This document shows, one piece after another, positions 23,990-32,168 of a stretch of DNA of 64,000 nucleotides. Made by a program: the position numbers and the translations under genes. Below the pieces are notes generated by a model. The model saw only the letters and a list, made by a program, of their open reading frames with translations, searched no databases and was not told the DNA's origin. Origin of the DNA: Saccharopolyspora antimicrobica (lineage in GTDB: Bacteria; Actinomycetota; Actinomycetes; Mycobacteriales; Pseudonocardiaceae); NCBI RefSeq assembly GCF_003635025.1, contig NZ_RBXX01000001.1, positions 62,001 through 126,000 on the forward strand, read 5' to 3'. The stretch's first letter is position 1, and every line of letters begins with the position of its first letter.

Positions 23990-24652
23990 TCAGGTGCCGC
24001 TCGACTCGTACTGGTGCTCCGGGCGGCCGCTGGCTCCGTAGCGCAGCGTCATGCGGGCCTTGCCGTCCTGGGCCAGGCCGGCGAGGTAGCGCTGGGCGGT
24101 GGCCCGGGCGATGCCCAGCTCGGCGGCGATCTCCGCCGCCGAGCGCGGGCCGTCCGCCGAGCGCAGCGCGTCCTGCACCAGGCGGGAGGTCACCGCGGAC
24201 TGGCCCTTCGGCGCTCCGGGGCTGTCGCCTTCGTGCAGCAGGCGCATCGCGCGGTCGATCTCGTCCTGGCCGACCTGGCCGCCGGTCGGCGACAGCCGCG
24301 CGTGGTAGCGCGCGTAGGCGCTGAGCCGGTCCGCGAGCTGCTCCGCGGTGAACGGCTTGACCAGGTAGTTCAGCGCGCCCGCGGACAGCGCCGCGCGCAC
24401 CGATGCGGCGTCGGCGGCCGCGGTCAGCATGATCACGTCGACGTCGAGGTCGGCGAGCAGCGCGATGCCCGCGCAGTCGGGCAGGTAGTTGTCCAGCAGC
24501 ACCAGGTCGGGGTGGCAGGAGACGATCAGGTCGCGGGCCTCGGCGGCCGAGTGCGCGGTACCCACCACCTGGAACCCGGCGACGCGCTCGGTGAACTCGG
24601 CGTGCACCCGGGCCACCCGGAAGTCGTCCTCCACCACCAGCACGCGGATCAT
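23990..24652 (-). CDS. CitB/DcuR-family response regulator
   Basis: 220-aa two-component regulator. The receiver domain (1 to about 118) has the acidic pocket VVEDD, phospho-acceptor Asp in LVLLDNYLPD, MLTAAAD (Thr) and YLVKPF (Lys). The C-terminal HTH has RSAAEIAAELGIARATAQRYLAGL, typical for the citrate/malate (CitT/DcuR/CitB) group. Start ATG 24652 overlaps the histidine kinase stop. It probably activates the CitMHS gene at 26410, which is divergent from the kinase. Confidence 0.88.
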   Translation of the reverse strand: MIRVLVVEDDFRVARVHAEFTERVAGFQVVGTAHSAAEARDLIVSCHPDLVLLDNYLPDCAGIALLADLDVDVIMLTAAADAASVRAALSAGALNYLVKPFTAEQLADRLSAYARYHARLSPTGGQVGQDEIDRAMRLLHEGDSPGAPKGQSAVTSRLVQDALRSADGPRSAAEIAAELGIARATAQRYLAGLAQDGKARMTLRYGASGRPEHQYESSGT

Positions 24653-26250
24653 GCACCCTCCTCCGTCTCCGCCACCGCACCGGGCAGCCACGCGTGGAAC
24701 ACCGCACCGCGCTCGGCCGGGTCGCCCGGGTCGGCCAACCGCACGTCGCCGCCGAAGCTCCGGGCGGCCTGCCTGCACAGCGCCAGCCCCAGCCCGTGGT
24801 CGCCGTCCTTCGTGGAAACCCCTTCCACGAACAGATCTTCCCGCAGTTCCGGCGGAACGCCGCGCCCGCTGTCCACAACGGACACGTGCAGCGTCGCACC
24901 GTCGGCGAGCAGATCGACCTCGACCCGGGCAGGCCGCCGCTCGCCGAGCTGCGCCGCGGTCACGGCATTGTCCACCAGGTTGCCGACCACCGTGGTCACC
25001 TCCACCGGTGCGCGCACCCGGCCCGGCACCCAGCTGGTCTCCCCCAGCTCCAGGACCACCGACTTCTCCGCCGCGACGGCCTTCTTCGCCGCCAGGAACG
25101 CCAGCAGCACCGGATCCCGCACCGCATCGGCCGCCGGCCCCAGCCCGGTCACCGGGCCGCTGGTGAGCGCCTGCAGGTAGGCGACGGCATCCTCCTGGTG
25201 CCCGGTCTGCAGCAGTCCGGACAGGGTGTGCAGCCGGTTGCTGAACTCGTGGCGCTGCGCGCGCAGCACGTCGGTCATGCCGCGCACCGACTCCAGCTCG
25301 CGGCTGAGCACCTCCAGATCGGTGCGGTCGCGCAGGGTCAGCACGCTGCCCAGGTCCGCACCGTCGCGGCTGACCCGGCGGTGGTTGGCGACCAGCACCC
25401 GATCCCCGGCCACGGTGATCAGGTTCTGCACCGGCTGCCCGCTCTCCAGCGCGCTGCGCAGCCGGGACGGGACCTCCAGCTCGCGCACCGGCGTCCCGGG
25501 CGTCACGCCGGTGCCCAGCAGCTGCTCGGCCTCCTGGTTGGCGAAGGACACCCGCCCGTCGGCGTCGACGGCCAGCACGCCCTCCCCGATGCCGTAGAGC
25601 ACCGCCTCGCGCTCGCGCACCAGGTCGGCCAGTTCGTGCGGCTCCAGGCCCAGCGTCCGGCGCTTGAGCCCGCGCGTGAGCAGTGCTGCGCCGATCACGC
25701 CGACCACGAGCGCACCGCCGGTGAACACCGCCGTGGTGCCCAGCAGCCGCAGCAGGGCGTGGTCGATGTCCTCGGTGTCGAACCCGACGCTGACCTGCCC
25801 GACGACGGTTCCGGTGCGGTCGCGCAGCGGGACCTTGCCGCGCGCGGAGAACCCGAGCGTGCCGCGCTGCACGTCGACCACGTCGTTGCCCGCCAGCACC
25901 TCGCTCGGATCGGTGCTCACCGGCTCGCCGATCTTGCTCGGGTCCGGGTGCGCCAGCCTGATGCCGCGCCGGTCGGCGATGACGATGAACAGCGCGCCGG
26001 TGTTGACCCGGATCTGCTCCGCGCGCTCCTGCACCGTCCCGCTGCGGTCGTCGCGCGCCACCGCGGCGGCGAGGTCGGTGTCCGCGGCGGCCGCGTGCGC
26101 CACCGCGAGCGCGCGCTGCCCGAACTGGTCCACCAGTGCCCGGTCCAGCAGGGACGCGACGAGGACGAACCCGATCCCGACGACGAGCGCGATCAGACCG
26201 ATCTGCAGCAGCAGCGCCTGCCGCGCGAACCTCATCGGTCGGCGTGACAT
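24649..26250 (-). CDS. CitA/DcuS-family sensor histidine kinase
   Basis: 533-aa membrane kinase. TM1 (about 9-32), an extracytoplasmic Cache/PAS-like sensor (about 35-170), TM2 (about 175-195), a cytoplasmic PAS (REREAVLYGIGEGVLAVDADG), then the SpoOB-type dimerisation helix with phospho-His in LRAQRHEFSNRLHTLSGLLQ. The ATPase has N box NLVDNAVTAA and G boxes DSGRGVP and GDHGLGLAL. The family senses extracellular citrate or C4-dicarboxylates. It is divergent from the citrate transporter. The second ATG (residue 6) is an alternative start. Confidence 0.9.
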   Translation of the reverse strand: MSRRPMRFARQALLLQIGLIALVVGIGFVLVASLLDRALVDQFGQRALAVAHAAAADTDLAAAVARDDRSGTVQERAEQIRVNTGALFIVIADRRGIRLAHPDPSKIGEPVSTDPSEVLAGNDVVDVQRGTLGFSARGKVPLRDRTGTVVGQVSVGFDTEDIDHALLRLLGTTAVFTGGALVVGVIGAALLTRGLKRRTLGLEPHELADLVREREAVLYGIGEGVLAVDADGRVSFANQEAEQLLGTGVTPGTPVRELEVPSRLRSALESGQPVQNLITVAGDRVLVANHRRVSRDGADLGSVLTLRDRTDLEVLSRELESVRGMTDVLRAQRHEFSNRLHTLSGLLQTGHQEDAVAYLQALTSGPVTGLGPAADAVRDPVLLAFLAAKKAVAAEKSVVLELGETSWVPGRVRAPVEVTTVVGNLVDNAVTAAQLGERRPARVEVDLLADGATLHVSVVDSGRGVPPELREDLFVEGVSTKDGDHGLGLALCRQAARSFGGDVRLADPGDPAERGAVFHAWLPGAVAETEEGA

Positions 26251-26268
26251 GCGTCGACCCTAACCCGC

Positions 26269-26322
26269 GAGCAGAACGAGCAGAACGCGGAGAACGCGGG
26301 CTAGGCGGACAACGCGCACAAG
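26269..26322. repeat. six degenerate 9-bp tandem units in the citA/citM promoter gap
   Basis: Units run GAGCAGAAC, GAGCAGAAC, GCGGAGAAC, GCGGGCTAG, GCGGACAAC, GCGCACAAG without gaps, between the divergent kinase and transporter genes. They are candidate binding repeats for the CitB-like regulator. On the minus strand they also read as a short hydrophobic leader ending in TAG 9 nt before the kinase ATG. Confidence 0.5.
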
Positions 26323-26409
26323 ACTCCCGGGCCTTGGACCGTTCACCTACGGTCTCGCCAAACGAAACACCGCTGTTACGCGGACCACTCCGCGGGAAGG
26401 AGGAAGGCG

Positions 26410-27753
26410 TTGATCGCGCTCCTCGGGTTGTGCATGGTGACGGTCTTCCTCTTCTTGGTGATGACCAAGCGGGTGTCGCCGATGGTGTCGCTGATCGTGG
26501 TGCCCGCGGCGTTCGCGCTGATCGGCGGCTTCGCGCCGGAGCTCGGCGACATGATCATCGACGGCATCGGCTCGGTGGCGCCGACGGCGGCGATGCTGCT
26601 GTTCGCGATCCTGTACTTCGGGATCATGATCGACGCCGGGCTGTTCGACCCGATCACCCGCGCGGTGGTCCGGCTCACCCGCAACGACCCGCTGCGGCTG
26701 ATCGTCGGCACGGTGGCCCTGGTCGCCGTGGTGTCGCTGGACGGCGACGGCACCACCACGTTCATGATCACCGTGTCCGCGCTGCTGCCGCTGTACCGGA
26801 AGCTGGGCATCAGCCCGGTGCTGATGACCGGGCTGGCCTGCCTGACCAACGCGATCCTGAACGTGGTGCCGTGGGGCGGCCCGTCCGCCCGCGCCGCCAG
26901 CGCGCTGGGGCTGGACCCGCAGGAGCTGTTCGTGCCGATGATCCCGCCGCTGGTGGCCGGGCTGGCCACCGTCTTCGTGCTCGCCTGGATGCTCGGGCTG
27001 CGGGAGCGCGCCCGGGTGCGCAGCGGTGAGCTGGTGCTCGCCGGCGGAGGTGGCGGCACCACCGGTTCCGGCACCGGCGGCAGCGCGGGCGACTCCGCCG
27101 ACTTCGACGTGCTGGCCCCGGACCGCGAGTCGCTGCGGCCGAAGCTGATCTGGTTCAACGCGGCGCTGACCGCCGCGCTGCTGGTGGCGCTGATCGTCGG
27201 AGTGCTGCCGATCGCCGTGCTGTTCATGATCGGCACCGGGATCGCGCTGCTGGTCAACTACCCGCACCTGGACATGCAGCGGGCCCGCATCGCCGCGCAC
27301 GCCGACAGCGTGGTCTCGGTGGTGTCGATGGTGTTCGCCGCGGCGGTGTTCACCGGCGTGCTGTCGGGCACCGGGATGATCGAGCAGATGGCGCACTACC
27401 TGCTCAGCGCCATGCCGGACGGCCTCTACCCGTTCTTCAGCGTGATCGTCGCGGTGCTCAGCGTCCCGTTCACCTTCTTCATGAGCAACGACGCGTTCTA
27501 CTTCGGCATCATGCCGATCCTGGCCGAGGCGGGCGCGCAGCACGGGATCGCGCCGATCGAGATCGCCCGCGCCTCGCTGCTGGGCCAGCCGATCCACATG
27601 CTCAGCCCGCTGGTGCCCGCGATGTACGTGCTGATCGGCCTGGCCAAGGTCGACCTCGGCGACCACCACCGGTTCGCGATCAAGTGGGCGCTGCTGGTGT
27701 GCGCGGTGGTGATCGCCACCGGCCTCGGCATCGGCGTCATCTCGATCCACTGA
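26410..27753 (+). CDS. CitMHS-family citrate:cation symporter
   Basis: 447-aa transporter with about 11-12 helices. The CitMHS signatures are PTAAMLLFAILYFGIMIDAGLFDP, SLDGDGTTTFMITVSALLPLY (the DGDG substrate/metal region) and LNVVPWGGPSARAA. A Gly-rich cytoplasmic loop (about 210-230) separates the halves. TTG start at 26410 with GGAGGA at 26399-26404; a shadow frame upstream is not coding. It imports citrate as a divalent-metal or Fe3+ complex in characterised members. It is controlled most likely by the adjacent CitA/CitB pair. Confidence 0.88.
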   Translation: MIALLGLCMVTVFLFLVMTKRVSPMVSLIVVPAAFALIGGFAPELGDMIIDGIGSVAPTAAMLLFAILYFGIMIDAGLFDPITRAVVRLTRNDPLRLIVGTVALVAVVSLDGDGTTTFMITVSALLPLYRKLGISPVLMTGLACLTNAILNVVPWGGPSARAASALGLDPQELFVPMIPPLVAGLATVFVLAWMLGLRERARVRSGELVLAGGGGGTTGSGTGGSAGDSADFDVLAPDRESLRPKLIWFNAALTAALLVALIVGVLPIAVLFMIGTGIALLVNYPHLDMQRARIAAHADSVVSVVSMVFAAAVFTGVLSGTGMIEQMAHYLLSAMPDGLYPFFSVIVAVLSVPFTFFMSNDAFYFGIMPILAEAGAQHGIAPIEIARASLLGQPIHMLSPLVPAMYVLIGLAKVDLGDHHRFAIKWALLVCAVVIATGLGIGVISIH

Positions 27754-27768
27754 ACCGACCCGAATCTC

Positions 27769-27796
27769 GCTCAGGTTAGCCTTGGCTAACCTGAGC
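27769..27796. promoter_or_regulatory. iron box (IdeR/DmdR-type), two overlapping sites
   Basis: GCTCAGGTTAGCC and GGCTAACCTGAGC form 13-bp exact arms around TT. Two overlapping 19-mers (27771-27789 and 27776-27794) each match the TTAGGTTAGSCTAACCTAA consensus at about 15 positions, as expected for two repressor dimers. The siderophore-binding lipoprotein gene starts 20 bp downstream. Confidence 0.8.
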
Positions 27797-27816
27797 TAGA
27801 TTGCGAGGCACCCCCG

Positions 27817-28818
27817 ATGTCCCCGTTCCCCCTGCGGCGCCGCGCCGCTGCCCTCCTCGGCGCGCTGGCCGCGCTGCTGCTGGTCGCCGGTTGCGGCGGC
27901 CCCGGCACCGACGAGGTTCAGCAGCCCGCCGACGGCGCCTTCCCCGTGACCATCCAGCACTCCCAGGGCACGACGGAGATCCCCAAGCGCCCGGAGCGCG
28001 TCATCGCGCTCGGATACACCGACGTCGACCCGCTGCTCGCGCTCGACGTGATCCCGGTGGCCATGCGCCCCTGGGGCCCGACGGACGGCCCCGGCTCGTG
28101 GGCGAAGGACCGGCTGCGCGGTGCGAAGCCCTACCTGTTCGCCACGCAGGGCGACGTCGACCTGGAGAAGGTCGCCTCGCTGCAGCCGGACCTGATCGTG
28201 GCGGTCAACGCCGCCGTCGACGAGTCGCTGTACCAGCGGCTCTCCGCGGTCGCGCCGACCATCGTGCGCCCCGAGGGCGTTCCCGACTACGGCACGCCGT
28301 GGCAGGACGCCACCCGGATCATCGGCAAGGCCGTCGGCAAGTCCGAGCAGGCCGAGAAGCTGGTCACCGACACCCAGGCCCGCATCGACCAGGTCGCCGC
28401 CCAGCACCCCGAGTTCGCCAAGGCCACCGGCGCGGTGGTGCTGATCAACCCGCAGGGCGGGTACTGGCCCTACACCCGCAACGACGCGCGCGGCCAGTTC
28501 ATGGACGGGCTGGGCATCAAGCTGCCCGCCGGTGTGCAGCAGCTCGACGACGGCAAGCGGTTCTACGTCGACCTCAGCCCGGAGAAGACCTCGCTGCTGG
28601 AGTCCGACGTGCTGGTGGTCATCGACCAGAAGGGCAACAGCCAGGGGCTGGCCAACGACCCGCTGTTCCAGCGGCTGGAGGTGACCAAGCGCGGTGACGT
28701 GATCATCCTGCCGCACATGGAGGCCGGGATCGAGCTGGCGCACAACACCGTCCTGAGCATCCCGCACTCGCTGGACACCATCGCCCCGATGATCGCCGAG
28801 AAGCTGGCGGACAACTGA
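27817..28818 (+). CDS. iron-siderophore ABC transporter substrate-binding lipoprotein
   Basis: 333-aa FecB/FepB-like (class III) binding protein. Lipoprotein signal with lipobox LVAGC at about residues 22-26. The periplasmic-binding fold contains ERVIALGYTDVDPLLAL, LQPDLIVAV and a long connecting helix. It captures a ferric siderophore or ferric citrate for an ABC permease that is not encoded here. An IdeR-type iron box lies directly upstream, so iron repression is expected. Start ATG 27817. Confidence 0.9.
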   Translation: MSPFPLRRRAAALLGALAALLLVAGCGGPGTDEVQQPADGAFPVTIQHSQGTTEIPKRPERVIALGYTDVDPLLALDVIPVAMRPWGPTDGPGSWAKDRLRGAKPYLFATQGDVDLEKVASLQPDLIVAVNAAVDESLYQRLSAVAPTIVRPEGVPDYGTPWQDATRIIGKAVGKSEQAEKLVTDTQARIDQVAAQHPEFAKATGAVVLINPQGGYWPYTRNDARGQFMDGLGIKLPAGVQQLDDGKRFYVDLSPEKTSLLESDVLVVIDQKGNSQGLANDPLFQRLEVTKRGDVIILPHMEAGIELAHNTVLSIPHSLDTIAPMIAEKLADN

Positions 28819-28822
28819 TCCG

Positions 28823-28857
28823 CGGTCGGTGCCGTGCCGCCGGCGCGGCACCGACCG
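28823..28857. terminator. bidirectional terminator
   Basis: CGGTCGGTGCCG (28823-28834) pairs with CGGCACCGACCG (28846-28857), between the convergent binding-protein and dctA genes. Confidence 0.7.
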
Positions 28858-28862
28858 GCTCT

Positions 28863-30194
28863 TCACAGCTTGGCCGCGTCCGAATCCGGCTCACGAGCGG
28901 CGGGCACCTCCGCGGACAGGGCCTCCCGGGCCCGCTCCCGGTCGAAGGCACCGTCCCACTTGGACACGATGAAGGTCGCCACGCAGTTGCCGAGCAGGTT
29001 GGTGACCACGCGCATCGTGTCCATGAAGCGGTCCGCGCCGAGCATCAGGGCCACCGCGGCCACCGGGATGACGCCGACCGCGGACGCGGTGGCGGACAGG
29101 GCGATGAACGCCGAACCCGGAACGCCCGCCATGCCCTTCGACGTCAGCACGAGCACCAGGATCACGGTGATCTGCTGGCCGACGGTCAGGTCGACGCCGA
29201 CGGCCTGGGCCATGAACAGCGTTGCCAGCGAGAGGTAGATCGAGGCGCCGTCGAGGTTGAACGAGTACCCGGTGGGCACGACCAGCCCGACCGCTTCCTT
29301 GCGGCACCCGGCGCGTTCCAGCTTCTCCATGATCCGCGGCATGACGGCCTCGCTGGACGCGGTGCCCACCGCGAGCGCGAACTCCTCGCGGGTGTAGCGC
29401 AGGAAGCGCAGCAGGCTGAGCCCGGTGAAGGCGCGGAGCAGGGCGCCGAGAACCAGGCAGAACAGCAGTGCGGCGCCGTAGCAGGCGGCGATCAGCTTGG
29501 CGTAGGTGTTCAGCGAGGACAGCCCGTACTCGCCGATGAGGTAGGCCATGGAGCCGAACACCGCGATCGGCGCGAGGCGCATGACGTAGCCGATGATCTT
29601 GAAGATGATCTCGCCGGTCTGGTCGACGAACGCGAAGACCTGCGGGGCGCGGGTGATCCCGACGTGCAGCAGGCCGGCGGCGAACAGGACGGCGAACAGC
29701 AGCACCTGCAGCAGCTCGTTCTCGGCGAACGCGGCGACCGCGCTCTCCGGGATCATGTGCAGCACGAACTCGGCCGGGCCGGGCATCTGCTCGCCGTGGG
29801 TCTTCTCGGTGACCGCGGAGGCGTCGAGCGTGGCCGGGTCGATGTCGAGCCCGGCACCCGGCTGCAGCACGTTGCCCGCGACCAGGCCCAGCGCCAGCGC
29901 CGCGGTGGTGACGACCTCGAAGTAGATCAGCGCTTTCAGGCCGATCCGCCCGACCGACCGCATGTCGCCGGCCTTGCAGATGCCGACGACGACCACGCAG
30001 AAGATCAGCGGCGCGATCGCCATCTTGATCAGGCGGATGAACCCGTCGCCGATCGGCTTGAGCGCCGAGCCGAAGTCCGGCCAGAAGTGACCGACGGCGA
30101 TGCCGATTGCCGCCGCGATGAGGACCTGGACGAACAACGAGGACAGGATCCTCTTCGCCCGGTTCCCGGGTGTCTTGCGTTCGGTTTCACGCAT
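28863..30194 (-). CDS. dctA: C4-dicarboxylate:cation symporter DctA (DAACS family)
   Basis: 443-aa glutamate/dicarboxylate symporter. Eight-helix core with the HP1 serine motif GTASSEAVMPRI, TM7 region PTGYSFNLDGASIYLSLATLF, HP2 TSKGMAGVPGSAFIALSAT, and TM8 GADRFMDTMRVVTNLLGN. It takes up succinate, fumarate and malate with sodium or protons. It complements the citrate system next door and may share the CitA/CitB control; no operator was identified. ATG at 30194. Confidence 0.92.
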   Translation of the reverse strand: MRETERKTPGNRAKRILSSLFVQVLIAAAIGIAVGHFWPDFGSALKPIGDGFIRLIKMAIAPLIFCVVVVGICKAGDMRSVGRIGLKALIYFEVVTTAALALGLVAGNVLQPGAGLDIDPATLDASAVTEKTHGEQMPGPAEFVLHMIPESAVAAFAENELLQVLLFAVLFAAGLLHVGITRAPQVFAFVDQTGEIIFKIIGYVMRLAPIAVFGSMAYLIGEYGLSSLNTYAKLIAACYGAALLFCLVLGALLRAFTGLSLLRFLRYTREEFALAVGTASSEAVMPRIMEKLERAGCRKEAVGLVVPTGYSFNLDGASIYLSLATLFMAQAVGVDLTVGQQITVILVLVLTSKGMAGVPGSAFIALSATASAVGVIPVAAVALMLGADRFMDTMRVVTNLLGNCVATFIVSKWDGAFDRERAREALSAEVPAAREPDSDAAKL

Positions 30195-30269
30195 GGGCCC
30201 ACGCTTTCGTACTGCGGAAAATCGATTTCGCCGAGTGGTACGAGAGTTTCCGCAGTCAAACCGGGCCCG

Positions 30270-31565
30270 TCAAGATGGCGGACGAGAATCAACAAAACGT
30301 TGAGATTGCTGCAGTTCCCGCGACCACCGCCACTCCCCCGGCTCCGGCGCGCCGACCAGCTTCAGCCCCGCGCGGCGCAGGGTCCGCGCGATCGCGGTGT
30401 TGTCGACGTGGGTGTGCGCGGTGAGCGTGCGCAGGTCCAGCTGCCGGGCCTGCTCGACGAGCCTGCCCGCCAGCGCCGCTCCCACCCCGCGCCGCTGCCA
30501 GTCGTCGCGGACCAGCAGGGCGAGCTCCCCGGTGTCGCCGTCGTACATCAGGTTCCCCATGCCGACCACGTCGCCGTTCGGGGCCACCGCCAGCAGCGCC
30601 CGGCCGAGCGCCGGGGTGAGCAGCCGCTGCAGGCCGCGCACGCCGGGTGCCGGGCCCGGGCTGAAGTAGCGCCGGTAGCGGGCGGCGCTGGAGCAGCGCT
30701 CGTGGAACTCGGCCACCAGTGCCACATCCGCGCGGTCGGCCGCCCGGATCGTCAACTCCACGCCGCCCGAGGTGCGGATCTCGTCGGGCGCCGGGAGAAT
30801 CCGCGTTCGGCAGGCGGCTTCGAGCTCGACCATCGCGCTCGCCCGCGCGAACTCGGCAGGCGTGAACGAACCTCCGGGACGCTCCAGCACCAGCTCACCA
30901 CCGCCCGGCGCCGCCAGGCACATCGCCTCTCCGGCGCACGAACCTTCCTCCTGCCAGCGGATTTCCACGCGGCCCAGCAGCGCGGACAGCGCGCGGACGA
31001 GATCGGTGCGGCCGTTGACCAGGTCGGTGGCCAGGTTCGCGGTTCTCGTCGGCACATCGTCGAGTTCTCGCACGTCCGCCCGCGCGACGACGACGTCCCG
31101 GCCGCCCGCGGCTTCGACGGCCTCGATCAGCTCCCAGCGCGTAGTCCGGCCGGGCACGTGCAGCAGGACCTCATCGACCGCGCCGTCCGCTACCGGGTGG
31201 ACCTGCATGGTCCGGATGTCGCCGCCGAGCGCGGCCAATCCGCCAGCCAGCCTGGCAAGCCTGCCCGGTGCGTCGGTGACCGAGGCGCGGAGCCTCCACA
31301 GGGCCTGGCGGACGTCGGTGTCCGTGTCTGGCATCGGTTCCGGTGCGGGTGGGGCGGGCTGTGGTGGGCGCTTTGCGAACCAGCGGATCGCTGCGGCGAG
31401 GAGGAGGGCGGCGCCGATCGACAGCAGGACGGTCGGACCTGTGGTGAGGGCGTGCGCGCCGGTTGCGGCGAGGCTCACCGCGCCCGCTGCGAGGAATAGC
31501 GCGGCGAGCTCGACGAGTTCGCGGGTCCAGTTGCCGCGCGCTTGGCGTTGCGGTCTGGGGGTCAT
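30270..31565 (-). CDS. membrane-anchored ACT-GNAT fusion protein
   Basis: 431-aa protein of unusual architecture. Two N-terminal transmembrane helices (about 16-38 and 42-62), a Pro-rich linker, an ACT-like small-molecule-binding domain (about 88-165, VTDAPGRLARLAGGLAALGGDIRTMQV), a middle region, and a C-terminal GNAT acetyltransferase domain (about 265-415) with RRGVGAAL as acetyl-CoA loop. ACT-GNAT fusions suggest allosteric control of acetylation by an amino acid. Target unknown. ATG at 31565. Confidence 0.72.
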   Translation of the reverse strand: MTPRPQRQARGNWTRELVELAALFLAAGAVSLAATGAHALTTGPTVLLSIGAALLLAAAIRWFAKRPPQPAPPAPEPMPDTDTDVRQALWRLRASVTDAPGRLARLAGGLAALGGDIRTMQVHPVADGAVDEVLLHVPGRTTRWELIEAVEAAGGRDVVVARADVRELDDVPTRTANLATDLVNGRTDLVRALSALLGRVEIRWQEEGSCAGEAMCLAAPGGGELVLERPGGSFTPAEFARASAMVELEAACRTRILPAPDEIRTSGGVELTIRAADRADVALVAEFHERCSSAARYRRYFSPGPAPGVRGLQRLLTPALGRALLAVAPNGDVVGMGNLMYDGDTGELALLVRDDWQRRGVGAALAGRLVEQARQLDLRTLTAHTHVDNTAIARTLRRAGLKLVGAPEPGEWRWSRELQQSQRFVDSRPPS

Positions 31566-31784
31566 GGGGTCATGGTTCCCACGGCGTGTTGCGTGCGGTC
31601 GACGTGCGGTTTCGGTGGGGTTAAGGCGGTGCGGTCACACTTCGGTTCGGGGGGACGTGCGCGCGGCGGGCCGGCGGTGCGGTGTGGGGGGTGTGGCCGG
31701 AGTTGTTCCCCGTGTGCATGGAGGTTTAGCTGAACCCGTAGCCGGTTTGAACGTGGTGGGGGCTTTTGGGGTTTCGTTTTCCTT

Positions 31785-31920
31785 GGGCCATCCCCGTGGT
31801 TTGGGGATTGTGGGCGCTGCGGTCCGGATGTCAAGCCCGGCCTTCGGCCGCCCCTTCGGGGTTTCAGGCTTGACATCCGGACCGCAGCCCCTTTTTGGCT
31901 TTATGTCACGGGGATGGCCC
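31785..31920. repeat. 136-bp interrupted, nested inverted repeat
   Basis: Outer arms GGGCCATCCCCGTG (31785-31798) and CACGGGGATGGCCC (31907-31920) are exact complements. Inner 22-bp arms (31816-31837 and 31867-31888, starting GCTGCGGTCCGGATG) are also exact. A GC-rich loop of 29 nt lies in the middle, with 17-18 nt unpaired spacers between outer and inner stems. It could extrude as a cruciform or fold as RNA. Confidence 0.85.
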
Positions 31921-31963
31921 GGTGTGGGATGGGGTCGGTCTTGGCGGTGGGGTTTCGTTTGTT

Positions 31964-31988
31964 GGGGTTGGGGTTGGGGTTTTTGGGG
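31964..31988 (+). other. G-quadruplex motif
   Basis: Four GGGG runs (31964, 31970, 31976, 31985) separated by TT, TT and TTTTT. Further GGGG runs lie just upstream (31949-31952). Confidence 0.8.
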
Positions 31989-32156
31989 TTTGGTTGTTGA
32001 CTGTTCTGTTGGCTCGTTTGGTGTTCTGCGGGCATCGTCACCGAACGGCACCCCGGCGCTCCAGGCGTCACGCAGCTCATCGGAAGAACCGCTTTCCCGG
32101 GGTTGATCACCGTATCGAGTGATCGATATTTGGTCGAAAGCTTGTTCTATGGATGC

Positions 32157-32162
32157 GATAAT
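32157..32162 (+). promoter_or_regulatory. candidate -10 element for leaderless 13E12 transcript
   Basis: GATAAT ends 6 nt before the ATG at 32169, where no Shine-Dalgarno is visible. This spacing would place the transcription start at the start codon. No convincing -35 was found. Confidence 0.35.
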
Positions 32163-32168
32163 TGTTGT

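Larger units (their letters stand above)
31566..32168. other. 603-bp GT-rich intergenic block with palindrome and G4 motif
   Basis: No supported gene. The plus strand is strongly enriched in G and T from about 31610 to 32020, unlike the rest of the window. It contains a 136-bp interrupted palindrome (31785-31920), 13-bp direct repeats around it (31767-31779 and 31948-31960), a G-quadruplex motif (31964-31988) and the promoter of the 13E12-type gene. Confidence 0.6.

Noticed and set aside
30195..30269. promoter element or small gene upstream of dctA
   Set aside because: The gap has no convincing -35/-10 pair or ORF that I can support.
31785..31920. ordinary intrinsic terminator or CRISPR-like unit
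   Set aside because: The arms are too long and nested for a simple terminator, and there is no repeat-spacer periodicity, so no CRISPR array.
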